From NCBI GenBank assembly GCA_041392475.1, contig JAWKLZ010000002.1, positions 2,302,501 through 2,366,500 of the forward strand: DNA of 64,000 nucleotides. Reading direction: 5' to 3'. The notes under the pieces are model-generated. The model did no database searches and was not told where the DNA came from. It saw only the letters and a list, made by a program, of their open reading frames with translations. Within the stretch, counting starts at the first letter, position 1. Every line of letters begins with the position of its first letter. Below, piece after piece: positions 8,810 through 17,761 of the stretch. Source of the DNA: Chitinophagales bacterium. GTDB lineage: Bacteria > Bacteroidota > Bacteroidia > Chitinophagales > UBA2359. A program made the position numbers and the translations under genes.

Positions 8810-11470
8810 ATGTCGCCACTTTCCTCAACCTCCCACAATACTGAATCCATATCCAAAGACCTACAAAACAGCAATTTACTCCATCAACTATTTGCTAAGA
8901 ATGAAAGCGAAAAGCTGTTGAATGTCAGTGATTTTAACCAACTGGCAAAAGCGGTCAAACGCAGACAAATTCCCCCTAATACCTCTCTTTTCCAACAAGG
9001 AGAAACAGGTATGAATGCAGGCATTTTGGTGAAGGGCAAACTGTTTGGCGAGATAGCCTACAAGGATTTGGGAAAACCCGTCACTTTTGAGATCAAAGAG
9101 GGTGACTTGTTTGGTGAAATCAGTTTGGTGACGGGATTGAAGCGAAACGCCAGTATCTATACCGAAGCAGAAGGGGCAGAAATATTGGAATTGTCGGTAG
9201 AGAGTTTCGCCATTTTGTTGTCTTTGCATCCCGATATTCCGCACTTGTTGACGAGGATGATTGAGCAGCGTTATGAAGCGAACAAGGCTCAGTACCGAAG
9301 TTTGCAGTCGGTTTCGGCAAAGGAGGTAAAAAAGAAATTTAAGCGTAAAAATCTTTTGACCCGCTTTTTGGATACCCTTATTAGTGCCGATAAAATTCCT
9401 TCCTTTTTTCCACAGATTGAAACAGGCAGTACCGATAAAAAACTATTTCGTTTAGCAGAATCTTTGCAACAATCGGATTTGTTTGCAAAAATATTGACCG
9501 ATTCACATGGCAATTCCTTGCTTTCTGGGCAAGCTGTTTACCAATTCTGCAAAAGAACCAAGCTACTTCACTTCAAAGAAAAAAAGCGAATATTCAGACA
9601 ATACGATAAGAGCGACAGTGCTTATATCGTCGTAAAAGGTAAGGTAGAGTGCAAGGTAGAATTTTTGACTACCCAAAAAACGCAGACCTTCAAGTTGGGA
9701 CAGGGGAGCATTTTTGGAGAAATGAGTTTGTTGACGGGTCAAGTGCGTAGTGCGAGCATTCGAGCGATGAAAAATGCGGAGTTGTTGGAAATCAACACAA
9801 ATGATTTTGCTTACCTGCTCAAATTACATCCCAAAGTTTCGGCTGTATTGTTGGAACTTGTGGTACAGCGAAAAAATGCCAATCTTGCCAGCCAACAAAC
9901 ACTTGAAGAACAAGAGGCTTTCAAAAAGGAAGTTTTGCATCGTTTTGAACAAACGGGTATGAAAGCTTTTGGACAGTTTGCCAAAATGTCTTCTACAGCT
10001 TTTGACTATTTGGGAACGAAGGCTGAAAAGAAAAAATTGGAGGAAGTTTTGTCGAGTATGTTTTTGGAGGGGAATTTTGCGCCTGTCAAGGAAGAATTGG
10101 AGGTCGAGAATCTTTCTGTTATTGGTGAAATCCCACCTGAATTGGATGGAATCTATATCCGAAATGGTCCTAATCCACAGTTTCAACCTATTGGAAGACA
10201 CCATTGGTTTGATGGAGATGGCATGTTGCACAGCGTTGAATTGAAGGATGGAAAAGCTACTTACCGAAATAAATTCATTGAAACGGAGGGCTTTTTGATA
10301 GAAAAAAAGGAGGGTAAAGCGATTTGGTCGGGCCTTTTGGAACTTCCTCAATTTGAAGCCCCTCACGGTCTGGTGATGAAAAATGTAGGCAATACGGGTT
10401 TGGTGTGGCATCACAACCGTTTTTTGGCTTTGTACGAGGCGGGAATGCCCTACGAAATCAAACTTCCAAGTTTGGAGACGGTTGGAGAATATGATTTTGA
10501 CAAACATTGGGATACCTGCTTCAGCGCACATCCAAGAATCGACCCCAAAACGGGCGAAATGTTTGGCTTTAAGTGCAATCCGATTAGTGCGCCCTTTTTA
10601 GAGTATGGGATTTTTTCGCCCGATGGAAAATTGAAGCGAAAGGAAGTAATTGACATTCCTCATGCAGTTTCGATTCACGACTTTGCGATTACGCCCAATT
10701 ACATCGTTTTTTTCATTCCTCCGCTTCGTTACAGCATTGCCAAAGTACTTCAAAATCAGCTTCCTTGGGTTTTTGATATCGAAGGAAAGTGCCGCATTGC
10801 AGTTGTGCCTCGTTATGGAAAGGGGGGAGATGTACAATGGTTGGAAATTCCTGCTTGCATGGTTTTTCACCTCTTGAATGCGTATGAGGAAAATGGAAAA
10901 ATCCATGTTTTTGGCTGCAAAGCCAATGCCACAACGATGTTGATTCCTTTGAATGAGGATGGTACGCCCTTCAATGACAGTTTTGGGGGCAACAACATAG
11001 ACATCAAACACTATTTGTACCATTGGGAGTTGGATTTGGCGACTAAAGAGGTGCAGGAAGAACGCTTGTCGGATGCGACTTTGGAGTTTCCGATGCTGAA
11101 CGGCTTGTATTTAGGGCAGAAAATGCGCTATGCTTACTTTGCGAATGTGGGAGAATGGACACTTCAAAACCACCGTTTTGGAGGAGTGGCAAAGTACGAT
11201 TTTGAAGAAGGAAAAATAACCATTCACCATTTTGCAGCGCATGAGTTTGGTGGTGAACCATTTTTTGTTGCCCGCCCCAATGCTGTTGAAGAAGACGATG
11301 GTTGGATTTTGTGTTTTGTTTACAATGAACAAACGAATGGTTCGGAATTGTTGATTTTGGAGGCTCAAAATATTGAAATCCTTCCTGTTGCACGTATTCA
11401 GATGCCGAGGCGGGTGCCTTTTGGATTTCATGGGATTTGGGTTTCGGAGAAAGATATGAAGGTCAAATAA
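8810..11470 (+). CDS. Tandem cNMP-binding domains fused to a carotenoid oxygenase
   Basis: This is an 886-residue fusion. Residues about 25-150 and 225-360 are two cyclic-nucleotide-binding domains, each with a recognisable phosphate-binding cassette (FGEISLVTGLKRNASI and FGEMSLLTGQVRSASI), including the Arg that usually contacts the cyclic phosphate. Residues about 425-886 are a carotenoid cleavage oxygenase of the RPE65/CCD family: GIYIRNGPNPQF, HHWFDGDGMLHSV and the four iron-binding His in SAHPRIDP (574), SIHDFAI (623), VFHLLNAYEE (687) and GFHGIW (874). I infer iron-dependent oxidative cleavage of a carotenoid or apocarotenoid, gated by a cyclic nucleotide. No signal peptide is seen. The next gene starts 13 bp downstream. 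Confidence 0.9.
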   Translation: MSPLSSTSHNTESISKDLQNSNLLHQLFAKNESEKLLNVSDFNQLAKAVKRRQIPPNTSLFQQGETGMNAGILVKGKLFGEIAYKDLGKPVTFEIKEGDLFGEISLVTGLKRNASIYTEAEGAEILELSVESFAILLSLHPDIPHLLTRMIEQRYEANKAQYRSLQSVSAKEVKKKFKRKNLLTRFLDTLISADKIPSFFPQIETGSTDKKLFRLAESLQQSDLFAKILTDSHGNSLLSGQAVYQFCKRTKLLHFKEKKRIFRQYDKSDSAYIVVKGKVECKVEFLTTQKTQTFKLGQGSIFGEMSLLTGQVRSASIRAMKNAELLEINTNDFAYLLKLHPKVSAVLLELVVQRKNANLASQQTLEEQEAFKKEVLHRFEQTGMKAFGQFAKMSSTAFDYLGTKAEKKKLEEVLSSMFLEGNFAPVKEELEVENLSVIGEIPPELDGIYIRNGPNPQFQPIGRHHWFDGDGMLHSVELKDGKATYRNKFIETEGFLIEKKEGKAIWSGLLELPQFEAPHGLVMKNVGNTGLVWHHNRFLALYEAGMPYEIKLPSLETVGEYDFDKHWDTCFSAHPRIDPKTGEMFGFKCNPISAPFLEYGIFSPDGKLKRKEVIDIPHAVSIHDFAITPNYIVFFIPPLRYSIAKVLQNQLPWVFDIEGKCRIAVVPRYGKGGDVQWLEIPACMVFHLLNAYEENGKIHVFGCKANATTMLIPLNEDGTPFNDSFGGNNIDIKHYLYHWELDLATKEVQEERLSDATLEFPMLNGLYLGQKMRYAYFANVGEWTLQNHRFGGVAKYDFEEGKITIHHFAAHEFGGEPFFVARPNAVEEDDGWILCFVYNEQTNGSELLILEAQNIEILPVARIQMPRRVPFGFHGIWVSEKDMKVK

Positions 11471-11483
11471 AAATTAAACAAAT

Positions 11484-11966
11484 ATGAGTAATCTCCACAA
11501 AATCCTAAAACTCGGCAACTCGCTCCTCTACCAAAAAGCCATTGAAGTAGAACCCTCTGAAGTGGCAGAACTCCAAAGTGATATTGATTTATTGCACAAT
11601 TTGGTCTTGGAGTTTAGAGCCAAGTATGGCGCAGGTAGAGCGATTGCAGCTCCTCAAATTGGGCTGATGAAACGAATTATCTGTATGAACACCGATAAGC
11701 AGTACACGATAATCAATCCTGTATTGAGTGAATTGAGCGATGAAATGATGGAACTTTGGGATGATTGTATGTGTTTTCCGAACCTGCATGTCAAGGTGCG
11801 AAGGCATCGGTATTGTGTGCTGAATTTTCGGGATGAAAACTGGATCGAACATCGTTGGGAATTGAAGGATGATTTATCGGAATTGATTCAACATGAATAC
11901 GACCATTTGGAGGGAATTTTGGCTACGCAAAGGGCGATTGACGGGAAGGCTTTTCGGGTGGTTTGA
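11484..11966 (+). CDS. Divergent peptide deformylase-like protein
   Basis: This 160-residue protein has the peptide deformylase fold signature with altered motifs. Motif 1, normally GxGLAAPQ, is GRAIAAPQIG (51-60). Motif 2, normally EGCLSxP, is DDCMCFP (93-99), keeping the metal Cys95. Motif 3 is intact as QHEYDH (metal His137 and His141, catalytic Glu138). All metal ligands and the general base are present, so it should be a metal hydrolase, but the changed pocket suggests a substrate other than N-formyl-Met on nascent chains; a canonical def probably exists elsewhere. It begins 13 bp after the carotenoid oxygenase fusion and is likely co-transcribed. Confidence 0.8.
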   Translation: MSNLHKILKLGNSLLYQKAIEVEPSEVAELQSDIDLLHNLVLEFRAKYGAGRAIAAPQIGLMKRIICMNTDKQYTIINPVLSELSDEMMELWDDCMCFPNLHVKVRRHRYCVLNFRDENWIEHRWELKDDLSELIQHEYDHLEGILATQRAIDGKAFRVV

Positions 11967-11983
11967 CCTTAGACAGTTTCAAA

Positions 11984-12785
11984 TCAAAGTAAGTCAAGTA
12001 ATTCCTTTTCGATGTCTTCCCAAGACTGATTTAAATCAACTGTGCAGACTCGAATACGGTGCTTTTTGTAAAGATACTCAAGTCGAAGCCGTTCTTTTAC
12101 TTGCGGATAAAGCAAAAAACCTTCACTGTGTTCATTCAATATAGATCCATCCTCGCTATTTAGCAAATAAGCAAATATCTGATAGAGGTGTGCAGAACGA
12201 GCCTTGTTGGTATCATAATGATGAGCTAATGCCTCTTTGTAAAATTTTGTATCAATGATAATTTTATGAGGCTGATCTTTATGCTCTAAAACAATGTCTG
12301 TCCGCATTGAAGGAATATGTGTGAATTTTAGAGAAAACAGCTTTTGAAAGAACGATATTTTGAACCCCATGAAATCGTTGATACAATCGAAACAACTGCT
12401 GTTTAAGTTTTTTATTCAAACCCTCTATTTTGAGCAAATGCAAAATGGACGATTTTAGTATGCAATTGTGAATATTATTGTAGCTAAAATCATCGAAACT
12501 GCAATAGGTGTTTCCTGTTAAAACAAGACCTCTCTTAACAGTAGTCGCAATATCGAGTTTCCCTTTGATGCCTGTTACGATACTATTCTGTGTAGTATAA
12601 TCCCTTTCCAATCCTTTTTTGAATAGGTAGGAAGTGCTATTGATGGTTACTCTTGCAAACAAATCGAACAAGGTGTGACTATCTTCTGTATTAACTGCAA
12701 TGGTCTTGCCCTCCTCTAGTCCATTCCAAACATAACAAAGAAGATAGTAAATATTGTTTATCGGAATATTATCAGCACTTTTCAT
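11984..12785 (-). pseudogene. McrC-like restriction-system subunit, internally deleted and frameshifted
   Basis: Two overlapping minus-strand frames together resemble McrC/LlaJI-type partner subunits of McrB GTPases. The first (12279-12785) carries the N-terminal part: IPINNIYYLLCYVWNG, DLFARVTINSTSYLFKKGL, GKLDIATTVKRGL, LFRLYQRFHGV. The second (11984-12370) carries the C-terminal nuclease part: MRTDIVLEHKD, KIIIDTKFYKEAL, NLYQIFAYL-like HLYQIFAYLLNSEDGS. At the junction (about 12300-12370) the frame changes and the middle of the family, roughly 100 residues, is absent. No mcrB remains; a transposon starts 27 bp upstream of the start codon. It is a decayed restriction locus. Confidence 0.75.
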
Positions 12786-12811
12786 GACGTTGATTTTGTT
12801 TATGTATTTAA

Positions 12812-14308
12812 TTCTACATTAAGACTCTCATTTTTATTCATGTTGGAAGTGCCAATCAATGGATTTTTGCCTACTTGAATGCCTCTTTTTCATTCTGTTA
12901 ATCTCCTGTTGAACAGGAGATTTTGGCTGTACTATTGATTGTGCGATTAATGCAAGGACCATCTTTCGGGCATCTGCAATACTCATAAGAGGATATGAAC
13001 TTTCATGGTCAATTTGCTCTTTTAGCATGAATAACATTGCCATGAGTACAATGGCATGATGGTGATGCCAAGCCTTCCATTTACGGACTTGATAATCAGA
13101 CATTCTCAATTCATTTTTTGCATCATCAAAATTTCGCTCCACCCAGTACCTTTGTGCTTGAAAATAAGCAAATTGTTCTATTGTATAGTCTTCTAAAGTT
13201 CCGTTGCTCAAAGAATACTTAATTTCACTTACTTTGCTGTGCTTACCAATCGTTTTACGAATAATCAAAGTACGTTTATGAGCTTTGGACTCTTTTTTAT
13301 CCCATACCCATACTGGTTTACAATGTACCCAAGCCTTTAACCAACCTTTAGTTGTTTTACGAATTTTAACTTTTTGCCAATCCTCATTTTCTAAATTCTC
13401 TTGATATTGTCGCACCTCAATGGACTCTTTATCAGACTTATATAGAGTAGGAGGACGACCTTTACCTGTTTTTTTAGGAGGTATTGAAATAGGCGGCTCT
13501 TCCTCATAAATTCTTTGGTCTTTATGCACATCTAAAACAAATAATACATTGCGGTTCTCTAAAGCACTACAAAGCTCATAATTATGCCCATATAGACCAT
13601 CGCCACCTACCCAATCAAAACTAATTCCTTCTGCAATAGCCGTATCTACTATCTCTAAGGCTAATTCAGGCTTCGTTTTATACGCTATCAAATCTTTTGG
13701 AATACCTGCCTTTTCACACCTGTCTTCATCCTCTGTCCAACAAGAAGGTAAAAATAAGCGTTCATTCAAAAGAGTGCTACGAGTACCATTGACCAAACTC
13801 GCATACACTCCTACTTGACAATTATCCACTTTCCCCACTGTGCCTGCATACTGCCGAGCTACTCCTACTGAATATTGCCCTTTTTTGGGGTGACTACTTT
13901 CATCCACAAGTAGTCCAGTAGGTTCACCTGTTTTATCTTGTTCTGATAACATCACCTTATTGGCATCTTGACCTACTTGATAAATCAAAGCCTCATGACT
14001 CCAAGGTGAATTGCTTAGAAAATGTTGATACTGATGATAAGGCAATGAATCTGTTGTTTCTTCCATTCGCTCCATATTTGCTTGTCCTTTTTCACTTTCC
14101 AGTAATCCCTGTAAATAATTCCACCCTTGAGTACTTACATTATTTCTATATACAGCAAAACAATGGCGATAAACCTCAAAATAATCATTATACTTACTTC
14201 TATAGAGAGGCTTAACTAGTGAAGTATTCTTTTTTTTATAACCATAAAGCCAATATAATCATTTTTTTGCTATTTTTATAGCTCATTCTTTAGAGTCTTA
14301 ATGTAGAA
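12812..14308 (-). mobile_element. IS701-like insertion sequence, complete
   Basis: Perfect 17-bp terminal inverted repeats (TTCTACATTAAGACTCT at 12812-12828 and its complement at 14292-14308) enclose one transposase gene; the element is 1497 bp. Flanking tetramers are TTAA on the left and CTAA on the right, both fitting the YTAR target preference of the IS701 family but not identical, so a simple single insertion may have been followed by deletion or mutation. The left flank is the McrC remnant and the right flank is a truncated transposase whose missing end is not on the other side. Confidence 0.85.
12834..14075 (-). CDS. IS701-family DDE transposase
   Basis: This 413-residue cut-and-paste transposase is of the IS701 type in the IS4 supergroup. 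It shows LLVDESSHPKKGQYSVGVAR (first Asp), WVGGDGLYGHNYEL (second Asp) and YWVERNFDDAKNELRMSDYQ (Glu in the YREK-like region). The ATG at 14075 is internal to the homologous region: the frame stays open to about 14257 and encodes YFEVYRHCFAVYRNNVST and WNYLQGLLESEKGQANMERM, typical family N-terminal sequence, but without an ATG. An ATG in the neighbouring frame (MVI) sits just before a run of eight A, so a one-base slip would give the full protein. Confidence 0.85.
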   Translation of the reverse strand: MERMEETTDSLPYHQYQHFLSNSPWSHEALIYQVGQDANKVMLSEQDKTGEPTGLLVDESSHPKKGQYSVGVARQYAGTVGKVDNCQVGVYASLVNGTRSTLLNERLFLPSCWTEDEDRCEKAGIPKDLIAYKTKPELALEIVDTAIAEGISFDWVGGDGLYGHNYELCSALENRNVLFVLDVHKDQRIYEEEPPISIPPKKTGKGRPPTLYKSDKESIEVRQYQENLENEDWQKVKIRKTTKGWLKAWVHCKPVWVWDKKESKAHKRTLIIRKTIGKHSKVSEIKYSLSNGTLEDYTIEQFAYFQAQRYWVERNFDDAKNELRMSDYQVRKWKAWHHHHAIVLMAMLFMLKEQIDHESSYPLMSIADARKMVLALIAQSIVQPKSPVQQEINRMKKRHSSRQKSIDWHFQHE

Positions 14309-15113
14309 CTAAATATAGCTCTAATAAAGAGAAAGCCTCATCGTCTCCAAAACTACAATCATAAATGGGCAGTTCTTTTTTGTCCATTTTTCCATGCTCA
14401 TCTATAAGGCTAATGACGAACATTTTAGGCTCTCTCCAAGGTGTTGCAAAACACTTCCACTTCTTATTGTCTGCTTCAGTATTTTTGTAAGCCCTTGTTC
14501 TACTACGGCCTCCATCCATACCTATTATCACACGTTTTCCTGCTAAAGTTTCTTTTTCTGCTAATTGGATATTTACTCTATGCTTCATACAAGTAGTTGC
14601 CATGTCCAAAGAAACTTGGCGAATACGGTAGAAGTTACTTTTTACACCAAAAAAAAGTAAAATCATACTCGTCACTACAAAAGAAGGGCAAATAACACTC
14701 AGTAAAGTACACAAACTACTAAACGTTGGAGAAGCTTTCGATTGGGTATTCCAGTATAGATCGCTAAGGTGACGTTGTTCTTGGTAATCTACGGGGATTT
14801 TTTTGGCATATAATGAACGATACCTTATTCGAGTACCTGTTCGTAACTGAAGTTTGGTAAATCGTAAGGTTAATTTTTTTAGATTCTTTGTTTGGGCTAA
14901 TGCTTTTTGCTTGCTAAGAAAAATTTCCTGTTGGCTTATATACAATATCAAAACTTTGCACATCTTATCATATAGGCCTAATAACGACCCATGTAGCTTT
15001 TCTTCAAAATTGTACAACTCTCCGTTTACCAGCATATCAAGCCAATTTTCACTTGCCAATAAATCATTAAATTCTTTTTTTAGTACTTTTGTAACTGAGG
15101 GAGAAATATCCAT
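14298..15113 (-). pseudogene. Transposase gene truncated by the IS701-like element
   Basis: These are the first roughly 270 residues of another DDE-type transposase, cut off at its 3' end by the right end of the IS701-like element; the last few codons (to 14298) are read from that element. The surviving part contains FNDLLASENWLDMLVNGE, LSDLYWNTQSKASPTFSSL and RVIIGMDGGRSRTRAYKN, the first catalytic Asp block of an ISKra4/ISAzo13-like or related family. The second and third catalytic acids are absent. The 3' remainder is not found beyond the other end of the IS (below 12812), so a deletion accompanied or followed insertion. The family is uncertain. Confidence 0.75.
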
Positions 15114-15210
15114 TTTTTTGTATTTTTGGTTGAATTCAAAAATAAGGAGTTTCTCTCTCTTTTTTCTATAGTTTTACAGGGGACAAATCCATATTGCACC
15201 CATGTAGAAC

Positions 15211-15579
15211 TTATTTTTTAGTTGCTTGCCCCACAATCTCTCTAAAAGGCGGTTTGTTTTGCCAAATAAAGCCATCTTTATCTACCGCATAAGTGATGTC
15301 TGCCAGCTTGAGCATAAACACAAAATTGATCCAACCATAAGGAGAAAGAACTTTTGTGCCGACCTTTTTAAACTCATTGCCAATATCGTATATCAAAATG
15401 TCGTCGTTAGGCATCACATAATAAATGGTGAGGTCATCGTGCATTCTACATTCATAGACGTAATTTTCGGGAGCTTTTTCGGTGATTCCGTAGTGTTCCT
15501 GTGCAGAAGCATTGAAGGAAAAGAATGAAAAGGAAAACAAAACAAAGAACAAACCGCAAAAAAGATTGGATAATCGCAT
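15211..15579 (-). CDS. Small secreted protein of unknown function
   Basis: This 122-residue protein has a clear signal peptide (LFCGLFFVLFSFSFFSFNAS, cleavage near ASAQ). The mature part of about 95 residues is beta-rich and includes YVYECRMHDDLTIYYVMPND and ITYAVDKDGFIWQNKPPF, which could be two short repeats of a propeller-like or lipocalin-like fold. I do not recognise the family. It is divergent from the next gene, with about 110 bp between them that probably hold both promoters. Its stop lies near the broken transposon, but the gene looks intact. Confidence 0.65.
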   Translation of the reverse strand: MRLSNLFCGLFFVLFSFSFFSFNASAQEHYGITEKAPENYVYECRMHDDLTIYYVMPNDDILIYDIGNEFKKVGTKVLSPYGWINFVFMLKLADITYAVDKDGFIWQNKPPFREIVGQATKK

Positions 15580-15687
15580 AGAAATTCAAGGTTTTAACGT
15601 AAATTAACAAAAAAGAAATCTCATTTTTTACAACAAAAAAATGTTGAATAAGTTATTCAACTGAATAAAAAGATAAATTGATAAAGC

Positions 15688-16965
15688 ATGAAGAAATTTG
15701 TAGCTCTTTTTGTACTCGTATTTTTTAGTCTTCAAACGCAAGCGGCCTACTTGCTATTGCACATGGACGAAAAACAAAAAGAACATTTGAAAGCCTATGG
15801 TATTGCTTATTGGGCATTGGACAATGGGGTAGATGTGGATTGGCTTTTGAACTACCGAGGAGGTAGTTTTGCGTTAGAATACAATCCCTTGATTGAAGGA
15901 GAATGTAAAATTCGTGGCGTGAGTTATGAGGTTGTACCTGATGCGAAATATACCTTGATTTTGCAGGAAATTAGCCAACCCGATGTGAATATGGACATTG
16001 TGAAACTCGAAAAAGCACCAAAGATTGCAGTCTATTCACCCAAAGACAAACCGCATCACCCCGATTTGCCGTGGGACGATGCCGTAACTTTGGTGTTGGA
16101 ATATGCCGAAATTCCTTTTGATGTGGTGTATGATGAAGAGGTTTTGGACGAAAAACTGTCAGAATACGATTGGCTTCACTTGCACCACGAAGATTTTACA
16201 GGGCAATACGGCAAATTCTATTCTGCCTATCGCAGTCAAAGTTGGTACATCGAACAGGTTCGATATGAAGAAAGCAAAGCGAAGTCACTGGGTTTTGAGA
16301 AAGTGTCTCAAATGAAATTGGCGGTGGTCAAAAAAATCAAAGAATATGTGTTAGGCGGTGGTTTTATGTTTGCCATGTGTTCGGCTACCGATACTTACGA
16401 CATCGCTCTTTGTGCCGAAGGGGTAGATATTTGTGACAGAATGTTTGACGGAGATGGCCCAGACCCCAATGCTCAGGATAAATTGGATTTTGACAAAGCC
16501 TTTGCTTTCCACAATTTCATCCTCAATCGAAATCCAACGCAATACGAATTTTCAAGCATTGATGCGACACAAACACGCCAAGCTCTTGTGCCGAAAAATT
16601 TGGACTACTTCACCCTGTTTGAGTTTTCGGCAAAGTGGGATCCTATTCCAACGATGCTTACCCAAAACCATACCCGAACGGTCAAAGGATTTATGGGGCA
16701 GACAACAGCATTTAGAAAACAATATGTGAAGCCAGAAGTATTGGTGATGGGAGAAAACAAAGCGGCTTCAGAAGCGCGATACATACACCATGAATATGGC
16801 AAAGGATTTTGGACATTTTATGGTGGTCACGATCCCGAAGATTACCAACATTATGTGGGCGAACCTGCAACAGACCTCAACCTACACCCAAGTTCGCCAG
16901 GTTATCGGTTGATTTTGAACAATGTATTGTTTCCTGCTGCTAGGAAGAAGAAACAGAAAACCTAA
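15688..16965 (+). CDS. Secreted protein usually annotated asparagine synthetase B
   Basis: This 425-residue protein has a signal peptide (KKFVALFVLVFFSLQTQAAY). It belongs to a Bacteroidota family often labelled asparagine synthetase B, but I see no N-terminal Cys glutaminase nucleophile and no ATP-PPase motif, so that label is doubtful. Conserved stretches include YGIAYWALDNGVDVDWLLNY, WDDAVTLVLEYAEIPFDVVY, WLHLHHEDFTGQYGKFY, GGGFMFAMCSATDTYDIALC and GFWTFYGGHDPEDYQH. The GGGFMFAMCSATD block resembles a nucleophile elbow of the class I glutamine amidotransferase-like fold. Location is periplasmic or outer membrane by its leader. Substrate unknown. Confidence 0.7.
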   Translation: MKKFVALFVLVFFSLQTQAAYLLLHMDEKQKEHLKAYGIAYWALDNGVDVDWLLNYRGGSFALEYNPLIEGECKIRGVSYEVVPDAKYTLILQEISQPDVNMDIVKLEKAPKIAVYSPKDKPHHPDLPWDDAVTLVLEYAEIPFDVVYDEEVLDEKLSEYDWLHLHHEDFTGQYGKFYSAYRSQSWYIEQVRYEESKAKSLGFEKVSQMKLAVVKKIKEYVLGGGFMFAMCSATDTYDIALCAEGVDICDRMFDGDGPDPNAQDKLDFDKAFAFHNFILNRNPTQYEFSSIDATQTRQALVPKNLDYFTLFEFSAKWDPIPTMLTQNHTRTVKGFMGQTTAFRKQYVKPEVLVMGENKAASEARYIHHEYGKGFWTFYGGHDPEDYQHYVGEPATDLNLHPSSPGYRLILNNVLFPAARKKKQKT

Positions 16966-17013
16966 GTATAGTGATTAGTAGGTGGGCGATTGGATGAACA
17001 CCCATCTAAAAAC

Positions 17014-17047
17014 AAAAAAAGCAGTGGAATATTCCACTGCTTTTTTT
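17014..17047. terminator. Bidirectional rho-independent terminator
   Basis: The stem GCAGTGGAATATTCCACTGC is preceded by a run of A and followed by a run of T. It lies between convergent genes, 49 bp past the plus-strand stop (16965) and 79 bp before the minus-strand stop (17126), and could serve both. Confidence 0.85.
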
Positions 17048-17125
17048 TATGAACAATATTTATAACTCTTCAAAGTACAATGCCTATCCTTTGAGTAGGC
17101 TTTGTATCATGAATCTGAAACTTTA

Positions 17126-17725
17126 TTATCTACTGTGATGCGGCAAAATCTTCCAAATGATTTTCGAGGTATCTTTATCTTGGTTGTTGAAGCGAAATTC
17201 TAATTCCTTCAAATATAGATAAATGTGGTCTGATTTTACCCCATAAAATTTAGCTAATTTTTCCTTGGCGTAGTGGTGAAAATCTTTGGCTGTTTCGGAA
17301 AGCGTTTTTTCTATCTCATCCCTTTCTTCCTGTGAAAGTGCGTGACCATTTTCTATGTCGTCCTCACCTTCAGCTATTACAACCTCTTTGGTGGCAGCTA
17401 GTATTTCTGCCATATTGGGATTAACAAACACTTTATCTTCTCGTTCAATGAGTTGATAAGCAGAGTTATCTTCTGATTCAAAACAGATGCCCTTGCTTTT
17501 ATACCAGCTAAAATAAGCGGCATTTGTATGCGTTGCATTCAGAACAACATTACTACCACGTAGTTCTTGATAATCTGCAACGGCCAATCTGATTTTCTTG
17601 AAATACTTGTTTACCGTATTTCGATTGATCTTCAACTTACGTGAAGTAGCAGTAGCCGTCATTTCGTCTGCAAAACAATTAATAATCTTTTTAATATAGT
17701 ACTTACTTAAACCATTCATTTTCAT
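17126..17725 (-). CDS. Transposase-derived helix-turn-helix protein (IS1595-like ends, no catalytic core)
   Basis: This is an intact 199-residue frame. The N terminus (LSKYYIKKIINCFADEMTAT, then KLKINRNTVNKYFKKIR) looks like the DNA-binding head of IS1595/ISXO2-type transposases. The C terminus (HHYAKEKLAKFYGVKSDHIY, LYLKELEFRFNNQDKD) looks like the tail of the same family. The DDE catalytic core expected between them is missing; instead there is an acidic stretch (EGEDDIENGHALSQEERDEI). The frame is open and has an ATG, so it may be a domesticated regulator and not simple decay. An imperfect palindrome at 17762-17814, just upstream, could be its operator. Confidence 0.55.
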   Translation of the reverse strand: MKMNGLSKYYIKKIINCFADEMTATATSRKLKINRNTVNKYFKKIRLAVADYQELRGSNVVLNATHTNAAYFSWYKSKGICFESEDNSAYQLIEREDKVFVNPNMAEILAATKEVVIAEGEDDIENGHALSQEERDEIEKTLSETAKDFHHYAKEKLAKFYGVKSDHIYLYLKELEFRFNNQDKDTSKIIWKILPHHSR

Positions 17726-17761
17726 TGCTTACTATGGTTAACAATTATACTTTCTAGTCAA

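Noticed and set aside
15688..16965. Genuine asparagine synthetase B
   Set aside because: It has a signal peptide and lacks both the N-terminal Cys glutaminase nucleophile and an ATP-pyrophosphatase motif; the common label seems a carried-over annotation.
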